Translations under genes and position numbers: made by a program
Assembly (NCBI GenBank): GCA_048058975.1
Contig: JBLLNP010000014.1
Location: forward strand, 1 to 64,000
Length of the DNA stretch: 64,000 nucleotides
Direction of reading: 5' to 3'
Origin: RHLJ01 sp048058975
Lineage (GTDB): Bacteria > Bacteroidota > Rhodothermia > Balneolales > Balneolaceae
Notes under the pieces: generated by a model
Told to the model about the DNA's origin: nothing
The model's input: the letters and a program-made list of their open reading frames with translations, nothing else
The model's database searches: none
In this document: one piece after another, positions 62,094 to 64,000 of the stretch
Layout of the letters: every line of letters starts with the position of its first letter
Numbering within the stretch: position 1 is the first letter of the stretch

Positions 62094-62849
62094 ATGGAAG
62101 AGCTTACTGAAAAAGAAGGGGCTTGTTTAAACTGTGGAACATTGGTTCAGGGAAACTACTGTTCAAATTGTGGTCAGAAATTTCAGCCAACAAAGCTGCC
62201 TATAAAACAGTTTTTAGAAGATGCTATTGAAACGCTCTTTACCATAGATAATCGGTTATTCAGAACGATTAAGGATCTTTTTGTAAAACCCGGAAAAGTC
62301 ACCAAAGAATATATAATTGGAAAAAGGGCAAAATACTTACCTCCTCTCAGAGTGTATCTGTCTATTAGCGTTGTATATTTCTTGTTAGCCCAGATAATCG
62401 AGAGTGATAAAATCTTGTTTGTAAACTTTACGCAGGATGGGGACTCGCGAATTAATCTTGCAAAAGCAGTTCAAACAGCAATGTTTTTTCTCGTTCCGGT
62501 CATGGCAGGCATCCTTAAACTGTTTCATCTTAAAAGGAAAGCTTTTTATGTAGAGTACCTGATTTTTTCGGTTCACATCCATTCTGTGTGGTTTGTGTTC
62601 TTTACGATACAACTTTTATTAATGTCTTTAGAAAATGCTCTTAGTGGGCATGTATCTTCATCTTTTGGGAGTGTGTTGAACATTATTGTCGATCTCCCGC
62701 AAATTGCTGCACTGATTTTTTTCATTATTTATATGAAAAGAGTATTCGAAGGATCGTGGACGAAAACAGTAATAAAAGGTCTTGTCACAATCACCTTATA
62801 TTTAAGTACTTTGGCAATAGCAACGTTATTGGTAACCTGGATTTATTGA
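62094..62849 (+). CDS. DUF3667-domain membrane protein
   Basis: The 251-residue protein begins with a zinc-ribbon-like pair of CxxC motifs (CLNCG and CSNCG at about 11-28). A conserved helical stretch follows (IDNRLFRTIKDLFVKPGKVTKEYIIGKRAKYLPP), then four TM helices. This layout is DUF3667, with no assigned function. It precedes the carbonic anhydrase gene by one base. Confidence 0.75.
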   Translation: MEELTEKEGACLNCGTLVQGNYCSNCGQKFQPTKLPIKQFLEDAIETLFTIDNRLFRTIKDLFVKPGKVTKEYIIGKRAKYLPPLRVYLSISVVYFLLAQIIESDKILFVNFTQDGDSRINLAKAVQTAMFFLVPVMAGILKLFHLKRKAFYVEYLIFSVHIHSVWFVFFTIQLLLMSLENALSGHVSSSFGSVLNIIVDLPQIAALIFFIIYMKRVFEGSWTKTVIKGLVTITLYLSTLAIATLLVTWIY

Positions 62850-62850
62850 T

Positions 62851-63399
62851 ATGATCAAAGAATTTTTAGGAAAATCACCGAATATACATCCTTCTGCTTA
62901 TGTGGTAGAAAGCGCTGATATCATTGGTGATGTAACAATGGGCGAGGAAAGTAGTGCCTGGTTTAATGTGACCATTCGTGGGGATGTGAACAAAATCATA
63001 ATCGGAGACCGAAGCAATGTTCAGGATAATGTATGTATTCATGTGATGAACCAAACCGGACCTACTATAATCGGTAATGAAGTTACCATCGGGCACGGTG
63101 CTGTAGTTCATGGTTGCACGATCAAAAGCCGTGTTCTAATTGGGATAAATGCCACCATTCTTGATAAAGCAGTAATCGAGTCGGATGTGATTATCGCTGC
63201 CGGAACGCTTGTTCCGCCAAATAAAACATTAGAAAGTGGGTACTTATATATGGGATCTCCGGCAAAAGCCGTACGAAAATTGTTGGAAGAAGAAGTTGCC
63301 TCCATCAAAAAATATTCAGAAAACTACGTGAAATACAGCAGAGCGTACCAGGGAAAAGACAAGTATGATGTAAATCCGTTCTATCCACAGGAAGAATGA
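62851..63399 (+). CDS. Gamma-class carbonic anhydrase family protein
   Basis: The 182-residue protein is a left-handed beta-helix of hexapeptide repeats. Zinc-ligand His are in CIHVMNQTG, GHGAVVHGC and the neighbouring turn, matching the CaiE/PaaY/YrdA branch. These proteins reversibly hydrate CO2 or act on related acyl-CoA esters; many YrdA-type members have low carbonic anhydrase activity. It follows the DUF3667 gene by one base and likely shares its transcript. Confidence 0.85.
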   Translation: MIKEFLGKSPNIHPSAYVVESADIIGDVTMGEESSAWFNVTIRGDVNKIIIGDRSNVQDNVCIHVMNQTGPTIIGNEVTIGHGAVVHGCTIKSRVLIGINATILDKAVIESDVIIAAGTLVPPNKTLESGYLYMGSPAKAVRKLLEEEVASIKKYSENYVKYSRAYQGKDKYDVNPFYPQEE

Positions 63400-63406
63400 G
63401 AATTAC

Positions 63407-63455
63407 GAATTAGGAATAGTTGAATAATTATTCCTAATTCAGCTATTCCTAATTC
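63407..63455. repeat. Short palindromic repeat before hemW-like gene
   Basis: GAATTAGGAATA (63407-63418) is inverted as TATTCCTAATTC at 63429-63440 with a 10-nt loop, and the same 12-mer recurs at 63444-63455. It fills the gap before the radical SAM gene. Confidence 0.6.
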
Positions 63456-63456
63456 A

Positions 63457-64000
63457 ATGTCCAGTCTTTACCTCCATATCCCATTTTGTAAACAGGCGTG
63501 CTCATACTGCGATTTTTACTTTGTAACCAGGCAAGATCATAAGCAGCACTTTGTAGATGCGTTGATTAAGGAAATACTTTTCAGGAAAGATTCTGTGTTC
63601 GCTGAAGAAAGCATTCAGACTATTTACTTTGGAGGCGGGACTCCTTCTTTGCTTTCTGCAAAACAAGTAGAAGCTATTTTAGAAGCTATCTCTGATACAT
63701 TTAAGCTGGATGTGCAGGAAGTGACTCTGGAAATGAATCCCGATGATGTTAGTCCCAACTATCTTTCAGAACTAAAATCGGTTGGGATTACCCGGGCGAG
63801 CATGGGTGTTCAAAGCTTTGATGAAAAGCTCCTGCAGTTTATGAACCGGGCTCACACAAAAGAAGAAGCTCTGGCATGTTTAGAGGCGCTGAGTACTTCA
63901 GGCTTCAAATCATTTACCGTTGATTTGATTTATGGGAATCCGAACCAAACGCTGGAGATGCTGGATAAAGACATCAGCATTCTGCTAGAGTTTAATCCCA
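63457..64000 (+). CDS. HemW-like radical SAM protein (partial, cut by window end)
   Basis: The first 181 residues are visible. The radical SAM cluster motif is CKQACSYC (residues 11-18), preceded by LYLHIPF as in HemW/coproporphyrinogen oxidase-like proteins. FGGGTPS follows near 60 and VSPNYLSELKSVGITRASMGVQSFDEKLL near 107. HemW is a haem chaperone and is often misnamed as an oxygen-independent coproporphyrinogen III oxidase. The C-terminus lies beyond the window. Confidence 0.85.
   Translation, partial: MSSLYLHIPFCKQACSYCDFYFVTRQDHKQHFVDALIKEILFRKDSVFAEESIQTIYFGGGTPSLLSAKQVEAILEAISDTFKLDVQEVTLEMNPDDVSPNYLSELKSVGITRASMGVQSFDEKLLQFMNRAHTKEEALACLEALSTSGFKSFTVDLIYGNPNQTLEMLDKDISILLEFNP

Noticed and set aside
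1..64000. CRISPR array, prophage or integrase
   Set aside because: No regularly spaced direct repeats, phage structural genes or recombinase motifs were seen.

Overview
The window reads as one contiguous piece of a Bacteroidota/Balneolota-type chromosome: moderate-to-low GC, SusC/SusD and other TonB-dependent receptors, many short-signal lipoproteins, a PadR regulator beside tandem orphan 'ADOP' ABC permeases, and very weak Shine-Dalgarno sequences. A marine Balneolota relative (Balneola/Gracilimonas-like) is my best guess. This is inference from gene content, not from a marker gene.

Layout. 1-14.6 kb: an MFS exporter, a HAD phosphatase, a Wzi-like outer-membrane protein, a GIY-YIG nuclease, secreted proteins, a PAS histidine kinase with a single-domain response regulator, an M28 peptidase, and a tightly overlapping SDR / aldehyde dehydrogenase / YhdH-type reductase operon. 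14.7-25 kb: a secreted GH13 amylase with an operator-like palindrome, then three tandem ADOP permeases behind a PadR regulator. 25-34 kb: small methyltransferase and membrane genes, including an M50-like HExxH protein, a TonB receptor divergent from an ECF-sigma/anti-sigma-like pair, an RlmI-like methyltransferase and a serine hydrolase. 34-39 kb: a SusC/SusD locus with a frameshifted SusC and a clean terminator. 39-41.5 kb: DUF4405, aldose epimerase and a membrane protein.

41.5-46.1 kb is the most interesting part, an RNA-repair / Ro RNP locus. It runs from a divergent WYL regulator, through a TROVE-vWA (Ro60/Rsr) protein, to a packed array of four noncoding RNAs, to a divergent RtcB-type RNA ligase and a terminator. 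The four RNAs share one architecture: an outer stem, a 7-nt and a 9-nt internal loop of conserved sequence, and an inner stem. The stems differ in sequence yet stay complementary, which is covariation visible inside the window. One RNA carries a circularly permuted tRNA mimic, in the order T-arm, acceptor stem closed by a UUCG tetraloop, then D-arm. Two carry other modules with a T-arm, and one is a minimal Y RNA lying just before rtcB. I read them as bacterial Y RNAs of the YrlA type.

46-58 kb: an NAD(P)-binding protein, a serine hydrolase, a LytS/LytTR two-component pair (regulator frameshifted), a TonB receptor, a KAP P-loop NTPase with a 2-oxoglutarate-dehydrogenase-E1-like N-terminus, a PqqB-like hydrolase and an AT-rich frameshifted FRG-domain gene. 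58-64 kb: NAD biosynthesis (nadA, nadC) with a cysteine desulfurase, a DsbA-like lipoprotein, DUF3667, a gamma carbonic anhydrase and the start of a HemW-like radical SAM gene.

Four genes (TROVE N-terminus, SusC, LytTR regulator, FRG) each look broken by a one-base shift. Either the assembly has residual indels or several of these are real frameshifts; raw reads would decide.
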